Shown here: piece after piece, positions 1-12,800 of the stretch
How the letters are laid out: each line of letters begins with the position of its first letter
Position numbering within the stretch: the first letter of the stretch is position 1
DNA from: Glossina fuscipes
Taxonomy: Eukaryota > Arthropoda > Insecta > Diptera > Glossinidae
Assembly (NCBI RefSeq): GCF_014805625.2
Contig: NW_023998422.1
Coordinates: 1,266,877-1,330,876 of the forward strand
DNA length: 64,000 nucleotides
Direction of reading: 5' to 3'
Program-made: the position numbers and the translations under genes
Notes under the pieces: model-generated
Database searches by the model: none
What the model was told of the DNA's origin: nothing
Seen by the model: only the letters and a program-made list of their open reading frames with translations

Positions 1-338
1 TACATATGCAAGCTAGCAATTACTTTAATATGCTAACTAATAAGCATGCTTATCAACCTATATAAGCAAGAAAGAGACAACTTATCGCTAACTTAAAACT
101 ATGTGTAAATTATTAATGTATCACGTTGCGTCTGTATAAGGCAAACATGACTGGCAGTTTGTATAGGCAAATGAGCGACAAACACATGTATAGTTGAAAG
201 ATGCATATACAGCAATAATTGGTGATATTTTCTGAACACTACTATAAAGTTTTCACAGCGAAGCGAGATTTGGGAAATTTTTTGCTGTCCGCTATTACTT
301 TTATAAAATATTTTTGCATATAAGTTAGATAAATATCC

Positions 339-372
<34 letters not shown>

Positions 373-501
373 TTCGCCAGAGAAATAAATTCTAAGACTA
401 AACTCTTAAAAGTACTAGCATCTAAGGCTATCGGCTTTTTGAGATTCGAACCCACGACCATTGACTTGCTAGTCGAAATTCTAATCGTACACGGTTGCGT
501 G
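339..501 (-). mobile_element. SINE-like insertion: tRNA-like head plus I-LINE-type 3' tail
   Basis: Reading the minus strand, a tRNA-like segment (about 501-441) ends with a near-perfect pol III B box, GGTTCGAATCTC, at 452-441. It is followed by ~65 bp closely matching the 3' UTR of the I-like LINE at 32763-33815 (shared AGCCGATAGCC and TTTAGTCTTAGAATT-type blocks). It ends in a (TAA)n tail at 370-339. This layout is that of a SINE that uses its partner LINE's 3' end. The A box is degenerate. No clear target-site duplication was seen, so the 5' limit is approximate. Confidence 0.55.
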
Positions 502-559
502 AAAATTGTTTCGGGATTTAGATTATAAAATGCAGAATTAGCAGTGGAATATCTGTGCA

Positions 560-2165
560 AGAAATTCTAAGCCCACATCTAACTCAGCTTAAAGCTTGAC
601 CTCTATAGAAGCCATTGGGCTCGTGCAGAGCAAAAATTGTTTGCTTCTTCTTCTTTATTGCAAATTATATCGGAAATGGATCAAGCTGGATGAGCCTATA
701 GTACAACACAAACTGAGAAGACATTTGTTTTCAAAGCAACAGAAATCTGATGTTTTTGCTCTACACATATAAATTACAACAGGTAGACTGATAAATATTT
801 TCATATATAAAATTTTTACATAATGCCCAGATGTGATAAATATTAAACTGGATATGCCTATCCAGTATTTTGGAGTAGTTTTAAACATTGAAGAGGAGAT
901 GGGTTTAAAAGATTTGATCAAAGTTATTTATAGAATGATTTTTGAAGATTTTCGGAAAAATAACATTACCCGTGATGTACTCATCATTCGACATGCATCT
1001 TTCTCCTGCAAAATTCTTGTTTCTTTGAGAAATGTACAAACATGTTTACAGTAGCCGGCAGTGGTCGGACGTGGAGAATAGGTTAGTGCCGGCGGCAATT
1101 CAAACTTCAACTCTGTTTTGGCAGCACTAGAAAATCAGTAAAACCTCCACGCTTTCGTACCGCTATAAGATAAGTGAATCTTTGGATATTAGAAGGCAAC
1201 TATGAAGAATATTAAATAAAAATAGTTTCATATCAGCTAAGCTAGTTTTCATTTGCTTTCTCGCAAACGACTAATATTTGATCAAACATTAAAGAACTTT
1301 TTCATTTAATATTTATTTTCATGAATATAAAACATGCTTTACGAAGAAATTAATGCTGAAATCTTCTAAAAATGTCAGATGTATATTTTTATACGCATTT
1401 TCTTTTTGTTTTTGTTTGATCTTGTTTTCATCAAGAAAAGTAAAACAAATTGTTTTCCATGAAGGCACTTTTCCAATTGTTATTCTATTTAAATACTAGT
1501 TGTGCAAAGATTTTATTGCTTGCAATAGAAACTTTTAACTCGAATCGTATTAAGAAAATGAAGCAAGAATCAATTCAAACTACTTTAATGAGATTGTTAG
1601 GAAAACATTTGAGATAAATATTAAATTAGATCGCCTTCAATATTCTCTGTCGTCTGTGTTAAAATAATTAGCAATTTTAAATTTTCTTCCGCCATAAAAT
1701 TGTCGTTTAACTCACGTGTCTTTAATTGATATACAATGAATATGTTTCTGATATTTACCCCATTTAAAATTTCACCTCCTGACTACACACGTGAGATATG
1801 AATTTCAAATCGTTTAGAGAATATTTTAACTTTATGATATTTTGAGCTTGCACAGGTAGCTAATGCAAAAATCTCAAAGGATTTGACCTGCAACTGCTAC
1901 TACTACTAATGTTGATCTCATATCATATATATGGGAAAATAAAACGTATGTAAGTATGTAATGTATAAACATTATATTGCATATTAAGCAGCAGTCAGAA
2001 AACTCGTTTAAACTAATTATTATTTAAGAATTTTAGAAAACCTAAAAATAAGTATTATTGCAGTCTGTTTATTTTTTTTTTAAATTATCTTCATCAAAAA
2101 GAGATAATTTTTTAAACTTACATCAGGGAAATAAAGTAATTTATCAGCATGCCTTTCATATTTGT
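560..2165. other. Anonymous AT-rich DNA
   Basis: No gene, exon or named repeat is recognised. Short open frames near 655-1110 overlap on both strands and have no protein-like features. Confidence 0.6.
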
Positions 2166-2169
2166 TCAG

Positions 2170-3228
2170 TTACGTATTACTGTGTATTTATTTTTGTTCA
2201 CTGGATGGGGGTCTATTCGTTTTATGTTATTTTCATAACGTATGAAACACACCCAAAAGGAAAGTTCAGAGACCCAATAGAGTATACATGTTCTTGATCA
2301 AGGTGAAATTCTGAATTGATTAAGCTATGTCTGTCCATCCATAGTATTTGTTTTTGGCTCTCTTCTGGTCGCAAAAATGCAGATATCGACTTCAAATTTG
2401 TTAGAAACATTAGAAGTTTCTGTAAGCAGGTTGATATTAAAAACGGACCAAATCGGACTGAGCAGAAGGGCGTAGTGGAGCGTAAACTGAACATAACTTG
2501 GTTTTTTTTAACAAAAATTTTTGATTTTTTGCTCGTTACTCGGAAATTATAAAAGTTAAAAGTTTGAAATTTCCCGCATTTATTTTACGAAGCACTCTAA
2601 TTTTTATATACAAAAATTTGGAACAATCGGCCAACCCCATACAAAGTGAATAACTTTTTTTTCCCCACTTCCTTGAGGTTTTTTGATCATTTATCATTAG
2701 AATGTTTAAAACTATTTTGTACATTCCTCAAATGAAGATATATATTATCTGACTAAAAATGGATTAATTGTAAAATGAATATGGTAGACACCGCGATTAA
2801 TTTTTGCTTAATAATACCGGCGATATGGGTCTCAAATAAAAGAACTTGGAGAGTAGAATGCGAAAAGCTAAGCGCAAATTCCAAATTAAATATCTCGTTA
2901 CAATACCAGCGATATGTGCGTCAAGCAAAGGAATTTGGGGAGTAGGCGAAATGTCAATTGCATTAATTCAAAATTAATTGTGGTAGACTTCGCGACTTGG
3001 TGAATAAATGTTTTTTTAAAAGTACGTCCCATATAGGTATGAAATGAAAGGCGTTAGAGAGTAGAATGGGACAAAGTCTGTTAGTTAATTACGGCTGACA
3101 TTCAATACATAACGTCTTCAGAGGCTTAGGAGAAACCAATTTCTTGGACATTGAAATCTTAAGTAAAATAAGCATTTGTGTGATGGATATGCGATATTCG
3201 GCTGTGGCCGAGTATAACTTTCTTATAG
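2170..3228 (-). repeat. Dispersed repeat copy (family A), minus orientation
   Basis: Read on the minus strand this copy runs from the stem-loop signature (TCGGCTGTGGCCGA at ~3198-3211) to the GATCAAGAA and GGACAGACAT blocks near 2290-2340. The same blocks occur in the copies at 13407, 14843, 41590, 48880 and 49840. The 2770-3080 part holds about three imperfect internal units, each ending GAGAGTAGAA or similar, about 90-120 bp apart. Apparent short ORFs here are non-coding. Confidence 0.7.
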
Positions 3229-4543
3229 GTTTTTATTTACTTATTTTTATTTATTTCTTTTATTTGCACATGAAATTCAGCTAAAATAAATTAGCAGCCG
3301 AATTAAATTGACTCTTAGAAATAAATATTATGCTAAGTATTATTAATAACTATCGAAAAGTATTAGAAGAAAAAACAAAATAAAAATATTCATGTATAAA
3401 CAGACAGAGGGGGAAAAAGAAAAAAGTATGTGCACGTCTGGCATGGAGGCGCACCCACAATCGGCGGAAGTCTGAGTTAGTGTTGGTGAAAAAAATGAGA
3501 GTTAAATTTTTGATTAGAAGCTAATCCGTAGCTAAAGCGCGCGCTTGTCAAAAGCGTCACAAATGATTAAAATCATATTGTATGTTTGAGAAAGAGGAAG
3601 TAAGAAGACGTCATGCTGCTTGTAATGAAAGGACAAAGAAATTGCTGGGTGATACAGATTCTCAGGTAAACTAAAAGATGAACAGCGATTAATAATTGTC
3701 ACGTTGCTTGATACGCTGATGATATCGGTATGCGCTCATCTAATGAACTTGGTTTGCGACACCAAGTTGTAAATCGCGATTAATGTAGTATTAAATTATC
3801 TAAATAAATGGAAAATAAAGTTAATGCAGAGAATATTGCCATTAAATGCTATATCCATTAGAGAAGAAAGAAAGTCTAAACTAAGCAGCGTAAAGAAGAT
3901 TCTCCTATGTAAAGCTGTTTCTCAATCAATTATATTCTATGCCCACCTGTCCAATATAGGGCCTACGGCAATAAATTGCAAACATGTCAAAATGAATTAT
4001 TGAAGATGATGAGACCAATCGCAAACGATATAGAATCATTATAAGCCTCAGTATATAACCTACAAGTCACGTTGTATTATATATAGCTTTAATCGGAGGC
4101 TTTTATTTGTACATTGAAGTATGTAAACAAGTCATGTAATTTACCCTAGCTACCTATATATAAAACTAACTTTGAACTCTGAGATCTGAGTTGACCATCA
4201 AAGATCCTTATGTTTGTTGACGACTTTCCACAGCATCAGTTGGGGCTATTCTGGAATAATTCTCTACTTTTTGTTATCTATTTTATCAAACCTTCCAAAA
4301 AAGTTCAAAAAAATGTTTTAATCTTTGCATTACGTAGCCTGAGACGGGGGCCTTTTTTTTAGTTCTCACTAACCTGCTTTAATGAATTGGAACATATTGA
4401 TAAGCTGAGTGAACTGATATTCTTAACGTTAGATTTATAGTTAAACAATTGAATGTATATATGTATTTTTGATCTACGACTATTGCGTACGTTATCGATT
4501 TCAATATTCTTAGAGGAAATCTTTGCCGTTATGTATTGGGTCA

Positions 4544-5022
4544 TATAAAAAGTCTCCGCGGCATGGTGTTAGTGCCTATAAATCGGGCAACACTCACCCG
4601 ATTCTCTCAAACGAGCATGTGCTTCCAGTTTACATTTTTTGTAAAGATAGTTTTCTAATCCTTTGCTTGTGTAAGGAATTAAATTTGATTTGGAAATGAG
4701 TGAAATATCTGAAGAAATACGTTTTTTGATGCTTTTTTACTTTAAAAAAGGTAAAAACGCTGCAAAAAAAAATGTTGTTTTCGAGGTGAGAATGCTGAAT
4801 GGAAGGAAGGACCTAGGAGGAGGTTTTCTCGATTCCGTTCTAGAAATTTCGATGACAAAGAAGCGCCTCGCTTTGGTCGAAAGGCTGATGATGAAGCAAG
4901 GCTACCACGGAAGCTGTCAGCAATACGGAAGCCACTCAACATCAACCGTATGACAAGCGTTTGAGAAGAGCAGGCTAAAAAAGTAGCAGAAAACTTCAGA
5001 AAAACCGCGGAGACTTTTTATA
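4544..5022 (+). mobile_element. Internally deleted mariner-family element
   Basis: Perfect 18-bp inverted repeats TATAAAAAGTCTCCGCGG (4544-4561 and, reversed, 5005-5022) bound a 479-bp element; the outer TA may include the mariner TA target duplication. Inside, from the ATG at 4696, the frame gives M-S-E-I-S-E-E-I-R-F-L-M-L-F-Y-F-K-K-G-K, like a mariner transposase N-terminus. After a frameshift near 4798 it gives F-S-R-F-R-S-R-N-F-D-D-K and a P-R-F-G-R motif typical of the same protein. The catalytic core is deleted. This is a non-autonomous, MITE-like derivative. Confidence 0.8.
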
Positions 5023-6190
5023 CGATCAATTACATGTAAAACTGCCGCAAGAATTTATCAATCAACTCTTCAATACATTCGTGCGATTATGTCAATTACT
5101 CAACCATTATTGCAACTTATTTGGACACGGTTGCGATTCTCAATAAAAAATGAAGAGCATGAATAATTGTCTACCAATTGTCTAGTTAGTTACACTAATA
5201 CCTTTATATCTTTCCTAATGGGAGTACGTTCAAAGAGTGGGAAATAGGCCATCATGTCTATCCAATCTTATAGACTATCGAAGTTGCATTTTGATTGAGT
5301 TTTTTTTTAAGATGGGGTTGGTTTGAGTGTAGAAACTATCTAACTTTTTTTTAGGGTCTTTTGATGTTAGGTTATTTTTTCTTTTTTTCTATATAAATGC
5401 ATAAAATGATGTACTATCTTAGTTTATCTATAGTCTAATTAGCCCAACACATAGTGGTATAAAATGATTTCTTTTTCTCTTTCCATCCAATCATTAATTG
5501 AATTTTAAATTAACGAAATTTTCAATAAATAAATAAAAAGGTAAAACGTTAAAGTGTAAGAGCATTTCTTAGAAAGCCCTGCAATATCTTATTTGCACAG
5601 GTGGTACACGAGAATCCTTGATGTGTTTTAATAGAATGGTAAACTTGACACTAAGCTTTTTAGCGGGGAAACTTAATACATGCACTCAAGTTAAAAATTT
5701 CAAAATTTTGTGGTCACAATTTAGCGAAAAGAACAAAATTATCACAGAGTTAATGGATGGATTTTGCTGATTTTTAAACTTAAAGCGACACAAGTGATAA
5801 GACAACAATTGAGGTCGAGTCTATTAGGTTAGACAAACTTTTGTTAAGATAATAATCGCAGCTGAATGAACAGAGACAAGTCACAGATATCACTAAGACG
5901 ATTTGGTATGTAATTCCAACTGAAAATGCATATGTACTTCATGGGGTAATTGATGCGCATTTCCCTACGTGTTTCTTTCTTTCCAATTTTGTTCTGCTCA
6001 TACTGGGCTGAACGGAAGCTTATGTGAGTAAAGAATCTTTACTGTAACTTTAACAAACATTTCAATCAATCAAAGCACAAAATTTAGGATACCTATGAAT
6101 GACACAAAAAGCTTGAATCAAACAGAAAAGTCGGCCGCCTACAACCATGGAACATATTAACATATATTTGATATCCTACGCCACTACGAG
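5023..6190. other. Anonymous AT-rich DNA
   Basis: No gene or repeat boundary could be recognised apart from short T-runs. Confidence 0.5.
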
Positions 6191-6199
6191 GTACAAGGG

Positions 6200-6490
6200 C
6201 ATACTAAATTTGTGCGGATATATTCAACTCCCGGAAGGAATGGACAAAGATCCATCTTTTTATTACGATCACTTTGTGAATCTAGCTTTGCCTTCCTGCT
6301 TGTCCATCTGATGCCTGTCCATAAATTCGTGCGTTCAAGCTACGGATCGCAATTTTTAAGATATTTTGATGGAATTTGGTCGACTTTTGTGTTTTGCTGT
6401 TGAAATTGCTTCGGATCAACCCATGTGCTCGATCACTACGATCACAAGTTGGCCGTCGGCATTGCGTTGTAAATTGCACCATAATTACCA
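6200..6490 (+). repeat. Dispersed repeat fragment (family C)
   Basis: Blocks near 6290-6450 (TTGTCCATCTGATGCCTGTCC, then a TTCGGATCAACCCA block) match the 5' half of the copy at 62985-63633 (TCTGTCCGTCTGACG, TTCGGATCAGCCCA). The open frames here are part of this repeat and not genes. Confidence 0.55.
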
Positions 6491-6726
6491 AGCGATTCTA
6501 TTCCTTTCCGGAATAGTGTAAGAAGGTAAAGGTTGTTGAAGGGTTTCTCTAAATTCATCGTCGAACTTCTACGTAACATGCCTTAGCATTGATAAAAAAT
6601 AAATAAAATAAACGTTAAGAGCAGATAAAAACACGTGCAAAACTTATTTTCATCTTATGGCGAAATTTCGATACTCACTGTCTTCTAACTACTTTATCAA
6701 TGCAGGCATTTTACTTACTTAGGCGT

Positions 6727-6830
6727 ATCCCGGTCTTATATGATTTCAGAAATATTATTGAAGAAATTGTTGGNNNNNNNNNNATCCCGGTCTTATATGA
6801 TTTCAGAAATATTATTGAAGAAATTGTTGG
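6727..6830. other. Scaffold gap flanked by identical 47-bp sequence
   Basis: Ten Ns (6774-6783) are bordered by identical 47-bp copies (6727-6773 and 6784-6830). This is the pattern left when two overlapping contig ends are scaffolded without merging. The duplication is probably artificial. Confidence 0.85.
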
Positions 6831-7400
6831 AACGAGTTTTATTACAGCATTGAGGTTAAGGTGAAGTTTTTTATAATTTTTAAACGTTTTAGCCGTTTGT
6901 AGCTTATTAAGCGGTGTATGCGTGTTTGTTAACAAACCGCGCCCATTTCTAAATATGTTCCATGATCATCAGCTAAGAATATATATTGAGTTTAATTAAA
7001 TAAATTTTCATTTTCCGCCTGACTATATAGGTAGATAAGAACCGCGACTTGGTGCGATAGATGATTCTTGATCGCAGCTATAGTAAATGTTAATCATTGA
7101 GCACACACCCACTAGACTGCGGCCACATTTTATACGTTGAAAAGATTTAGAAAAATTTTAAATGCCGCTTATGATCGTATGTACAACAAAGAAGTGAAAC
7201 ATGGCTTTGCAGCTAAAGAATTTCAAATTGAAAGTAAAGAGATGTAAGGCTCAGTCGAAATATAACTAAATTAGTTTTGTTATGTTCATTTTGTTTTAAA
7301 TTTCAAATGTTTTCGCTCAACATTTTCATATTAAAATGTAAATAATTTCATTAAAAACGTAGCGAAGCCATGAATGCCTGCGATGATTCTATTATAATGC

Positions 7401-7490
7401 TCTGATGATTATAAAAAAAAAATTTATTTACATTCACCGACCGAAGTAAAGTTCAGATGATAACAAAAAAAAATTTATTTACATTCAGGA
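7401..7490. repeat. Local direct repeat, two units ~52 bp apart
   Basis: GATGAT, then an A-run, then TTTATTTACATTCA occurs twice, near 7403-7437 and 7455-7488. No coding sequence is seen. Confidence 0.6.
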
Positions 7491-8519
7491 CAAAACTGTT
7501 GGGCGCATCTCATAAACAGTATATTTGTTTAGTTGAAAACAAGCCGATAGGCGAAAATATTTATTGCTTTTAGTTTGCAGGTAATTTGCTGGAGCGACCC
7601 TTTTGCGACTAGTGCGACTCTTCGATGTGGCTACAACTGATGGGAACCAACGGCGTGTGGGTGTTATTATTAAGTAACTGAAAAAATGTAAAAATTTTAT
7701 TCCTACACACAAAATAAACTGAAGTCAGCACAGCTTCCGTTATGAGCTTGAGGCGTTAGACAATATTTTTGATAGCTTTCTGTTAAACATTGATTTTTAG
7801 TAAAAATGTAAATATGGAGCTTTTTTTCTCTGGTAAACTTCGGAAGTCAAAAGATTTTTATCCCTGCTCAGTAGATGTTTGACCAACAAATTGGCATTCT
7901 TGTTCTTTTTGTTCAATCGCTTCAAGTTTCAATACTTTCTTGCATTATTTATAGAATTACGAGGATGATTACGCAGTGATCATTACAAATTTCAAACTTG
8001 TTCCCTATATCGAATATTGCGGTTACAAGTGTCTCAACAAGATGCAACCAGCGAACAAGTTCGACAAGGAGTATTTATTTGTAGTGCGATGTCTGACGCA
8101 TAACATATATGCATATTTTATTGATGATTCGAATTAACCCAAACCAAACCCGATTGGACCAAATTGGTAAGGAATCATGTTCATGCTCCTCGACAAGGTG
8201 TCATTCATTTAATAACTTATGCAAACCTTTGCATAGCCAAATTCATTTATTTTCAATTATAGGAACTTGAGTTCTTTTATTTATAACAACAACCTAGTAA
8301 GCAAGTAAACGAGAAAATCCTATTTTCCAATAAATCAGAATAAATCGTCTCAGCTCGTTATAGAGTTGAGTTAGCTTTGCAAGTACGCCTTTCTACTTAT
8401 TGTTGAAAATATCAAAGCCGCGAAAAGTCAAGATAGAAATTGAAACTTGTAAGGAGGCGACGGCTTCGTTACTAAATCCTCCGCTCTTTTTCACGATGCT
8501 AGAGAACATATATAAAAGT

Positions 8520-8985
8520 GTCTTTAATGTATTGACATATGACATAGTATTGACATATATTATATAACTATATAATAATACTTAAATTCCATTATACACT
8601 CATCTTATTGTATATATTGTAGTATCGTATAAATGCGTTTTATCCTTTCACATATAGATCACATATAGATAATATTTACTTACGTATCTTATATCACACA
8701 CTACACACTACTATTACACCATATTCTTTAGACCCTTTATATATATTTTTCATTCGCGTGTTACTCATATACATTATATATATACTTATACATTTTTCCA
8801 CATACAACGTCTATATGCATTTGCTCCTTTCTATATACGTCTTACCTATTATCTAATATTCATATATTCATATTATCTAATTATCTAATATACAAATGCT
8901 CTCACACTCGTATAATCTCGTATGTATTTATGATCTCATATGCTACGATTATTAGTCTAAGAGGTCTCTCTCCACCTTTGCTCAT
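8520..8985. other. Low-complexity TA/CATA-rich stretch
   Basis: The sequence is dominated by TATA, CATATA and TATCTAAT words with scattered C and no usable reading frame. Confidence 0.6.
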
Positions 8986-9561
8986 TGCATAATAAAACTC
9001 GTTTTATGTGCACACATACATACATACATGCAAAAGCGTTTAGGTATTAAGAACCGGTTTGTGCCGCTGACGTCATGGAAATTTTTCAAATTTCCCTTGA
9101 TAGCAGCAAAATACAAATGTGAAAAGATATATTCACCATTAAGCTCTAGGTTCATTGTAGCACAACCTCATAAATTAAAGACTCACCACAAGATATTTTT
9201 CTTGCAGATATCTGAGACATGTATTATTAGTTTCGTAGCAGCATAGCAATTGTGGTGAATTCGCAGCTATAAAAGCAGCGCGCGACCACATGCCTTCTTT
9301 TTAATTGTTCAGTGACAGTCAAGTGGAAAGTAAATTTTTCAAAGCGGTATCTATAAGAGTGTTTTACGGCGAAGCTAACTGCTTCGGGAGTTAAACATCA
9401 AACCATCACACATGATGCACTTGATCCGCTGGTTGCCTTTCCTTCCCACGCACGTACTTTCTTCCCCGTCCGTTTATTCTTCTTCTGAACTATTGTAATA
9501 TAAACATTTACCAGATTCCTGAAAGAAAGAAAAAACATACAGCAAACGAGTCAAACAACAA

Positions 9562-9831
9562 ATGGAAGGTCTCCTTAACCAACAATACATTTTCTTGCAA
9601 CGAATGTTTGGGATTGGCTCTGAGAATACTTCGGCTATAGAAAGGGGAACTCGCTCTAACGTCACAAACTTGGGTATGTTGGGTACGTTCTCTGCTGATG
9701 GTCACAAAGCATATTTGAAAATGGCCATGATCCGTCTGGAATCAAACAAAAACTTGCACAAACAGGAATATCAGATTTTGGCTCGTTTTCTTTGGCTTTA
9801 TTTTATTACCCTTTGTTATATCAATTATTAA
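9562..9831 (+). CDS. Short unassigned ORF in a GC-richer island
   Basis: An ATG-started frame of 89 codons sits in a patch (about 9250-9790) that is clearly less AT-rich than its surroundings. Residues 5-75 are mixed and protein-like (L-Q-R-M-F-G-I-G-S-E-N, then G-T-F-S-A-D-G-H-K-A-Y-L-K-M-A-M-I-R-L-E). The end becomes hydrophobic and AT-coded, so the true end may lie before ~9780. Upstream is a TATAAAAG box (9268-9275) and an insect-type initiator TCAGT (9309-9313), although their 43-bp spacing is longer than usual. It could be a short gene, a 5' piece of an LTR element, or a relic. No family is recognised. Confidence 0.25.
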   Translation: MEGLLNQQYIFLQRMFGIGSENTSAIERGTRSNVTNLGMLGTFSADGHKAYLKMAMIRLESNKNLHKQEYQILARFLWLYFITLCYINY

Positions 9832-12800
9832 AGAGTTCTAAATAAAATATTTGCAAAACAAAAACTGAAATTTTGTATACAAATAGGTTAAGTAATTTGT
9901 GCTTACCTCTTTCTCTAGTCATGCTTGAGTGAGTAGAAAATTTCCCTAAACTTGTTTTATTATGTTTATGACCGCAGAAACGGTCTAAGTAAATATATGC
10001 CATATGAAGGGAAATAAACTTCTGGTGAAATGAGTGCATGGGTTATACATATTAAATATATGCACGTAAATATAAAGAATGCCCATGTTGAATTTGATTA
10101 CGCCCTAATTCATGATGAAGTGAAAAATGTGTGAAAGACAACCAAAACAAAACAAAACAAACTGAAAAAAAAAAAAAAAAATGTTCAGTTTAAAAACCAT
10201 CAAAACATCATATCAAAGATGAAAGTTTACTTTTAGTTAGTGCTGGAATCAAGGAGGAAATATTACAACAACAATAACCCTAACCGAGCTTGTGTTCATG
10301 TATATTCGAACAGCAACCACTTCAAAAGTTTAAACTTCGATGAATCGCTTAAAAAATCTGTAGGGATAACTACTACAACTGTGCATGCATATATATTGTA
10401 TAATGAAATACTTAACCAACGTTCTTATGGCATTTTATGCACAGTTAAAAAATTCGAAAATCGTTCAAGCAACCAGCCAACAATACCCAATATATTTAAT
10501 GCACTGTAACTAAGGGTGCATTTGCGGGCGGTTAAAAAGCTTCAAAGAAAAAATTTGTTAGTACCAAAAAAAAATAAAAAATAAAAAAGAAGAAGAAAAA
10601 GAAAAAGTGCACCGTAAGGGAACAATAGTTACTTTTCAATAAGTTTTTCCCAAGCAAAAAAAAAAAAAAAAAAAGGAAAGAAGGAGAATTTACGATTCAA
10701 TTTTTTAATCATTAAGGGCGTTGCCCTCAGTAATTGGCAAAGGCATTGTTGTTATTCAGCATAAGCGAGCAGAGAAAGCAATCAGCTAATATGCCGTATG
10801 AAAGGACCATGAAGCTCAAACTCTGCAAACGTTATAACAAAGCAAGGAATCGCTTAAAAATACTCCTTGCTTTTATTTCATTATATTAAAGTAATTGATT
10901 TATTCTATCAGTTCGCACTATATGTTATGAATTAAATAGAGAAGGATGAATGAAATTTAAAAGTGACGTCTTTCTAAACACTCTTTCTCTCTGTGCCTTA
11001 TTATTATTCGGGTTCTTTTGCTTACATAGCACATTGCCATTCGATTATGTTGGAACTCAAAAAGTTTCCAGTAGGTAAACATTTAAGTGCTGGGCAAGTA
11101 AGCAAAATCCTGACTGAGAAGAACCCTTCACAAACTCAGAAAGCTTTATTTATTCATTTCGCTCTTGAACTGATAAATTCTGCTGAGCGGTGCACCAAAT
11201 ATCTCTCTGTTTCACATGGATAAAATTACTTTAGATACTTTCTATGGACATTTGATTTGCCATAGGAAAATTGCTTTTGCGTTGCAGTCATTACGCTCCC
11301 ATCGCTCTCATGTTTATTTATTTCAAAATGGTTACGAGAACAATTTCCAATCAAAAACTAGAAGTACTACAAACAAGCCAAAATGTAAACTAAAGCCAAC
11401 ACTACTACTAATAATAATAATACCAACGTAAAAATTGCCTAACCGTCTTAATGCAGCATAACAAAGCGATTCATTATATACAACATTTTCAATTTATAAT
11501 CATGTTTTTCATTGTAATAATAGAATCAGCGAATTGATCAAAGCGATAATAATTCGTGTTATAAAGCCTACATAGCAAGCTAAACGGACTACGCATTAGA
11601 TAATTCGTACGGTAATGAGCAAGTCTCAAAGGAAGATAATGTTGTAAAGAGTGACGCTCAACATTAATGTCGAAAATGTTAAATAGATAAGGAGAACAAG
11701 AAACCCAGTCCCGAATCAATTGAACCATAAAATCTGCCCCAACTACTTCCCGTCTCCTGATCAACGACGGTAATCGTATTAGGTTAAACCTGTTTTTCTA
11801 TGACGGAAGAATTCTATCGAAATTCTATGGCAGACTGCATAAAGCAAAGAGAAGAAAATTTCTCTGAACAGACTCAATTCGACCAATGTGACATTGATAG
11901 CAAGGTGCTCATGTGGCATATGGAGTGCAAAACTAGTGGCTGTGGCGACATTTCATACTTTTCAAATGGATGAATGTCTAGTTTTGAGAAGCAAGAAAGA
12001 CATCTCTTCGTTAGATGTGGTCGCTCACAGTGAAAAGTTATCCTCTAATTTTTAAAAAGCATAAATAAGTGATTGAAATAGGGAATGGGATGCACTGAGT
12101 GAATGTGTGTTCTTTACAGTGGCGCTATAATTAAAAATCAAGACAAAACTTTCAAAGATTACGTAACAGATTTAAAAACTTAATCTTCATTTTTATTATG
12201 CAGCGGTGGGTCCCATCGCATCTACTCAGAATTTATTTTTATATGCAATATAAAATAAACGCAAAATCGAGTAAGAATTAAACAAAATCAGAGAAATAGA
12301 AAGAAAAAAAGGCCACGAAGGAGAAAATACTACAACACTTTATTGCACTTATCGAGAATATTACGTAATTGTAGGCAGAACATTTTTCTATGCTGTGGTA
12401 ATACGTACAGCTTACGGGTGTGTTTGTTTTAAATTTTAACGTCAAATCACTTAGTTGACCCGTAATTGTACATATTCATTCCGTTGTGCAAATTAAACTA
12501 AACAAGTTCTGTGATTTACTCCTAGTTCGAATCTACACCGGCTGCTAGATGTTTGCCCCTTTTTTTCACTTCTCTTTCTGTTTGCACAAGGATGTTATAA
12601 AAGTTAAGTCCCAACGTTTAGCATAAGAATTTTTTTTTCGGTTACTTTATGATAGCTGAATTCGATATGTAAATCATTTAAAAAAAAAGAAGAGAAAACG
12701 AGAAAATATGTGACCGCTTATCACACCCACAAGAAAGTAGAAAAGAGATCAAAGATATATCAAAGGACATTGAATTAGTTAAGTGATTCATTTTATTATT

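Noticed and set aside
441..501. Functional tRNA gene
   Set aside because: The B box is good, but the acceptor and anticodon stems do not pair properly and the A box is degenerate; better explained as a SINE head.
99..560. 153-codon minus-strand ORF
   Set aside because: It runs through the (TAA)n tail and the tRNA-like head of the SINE-like insertion (isoleucine run from the microsatellite); no protein features.
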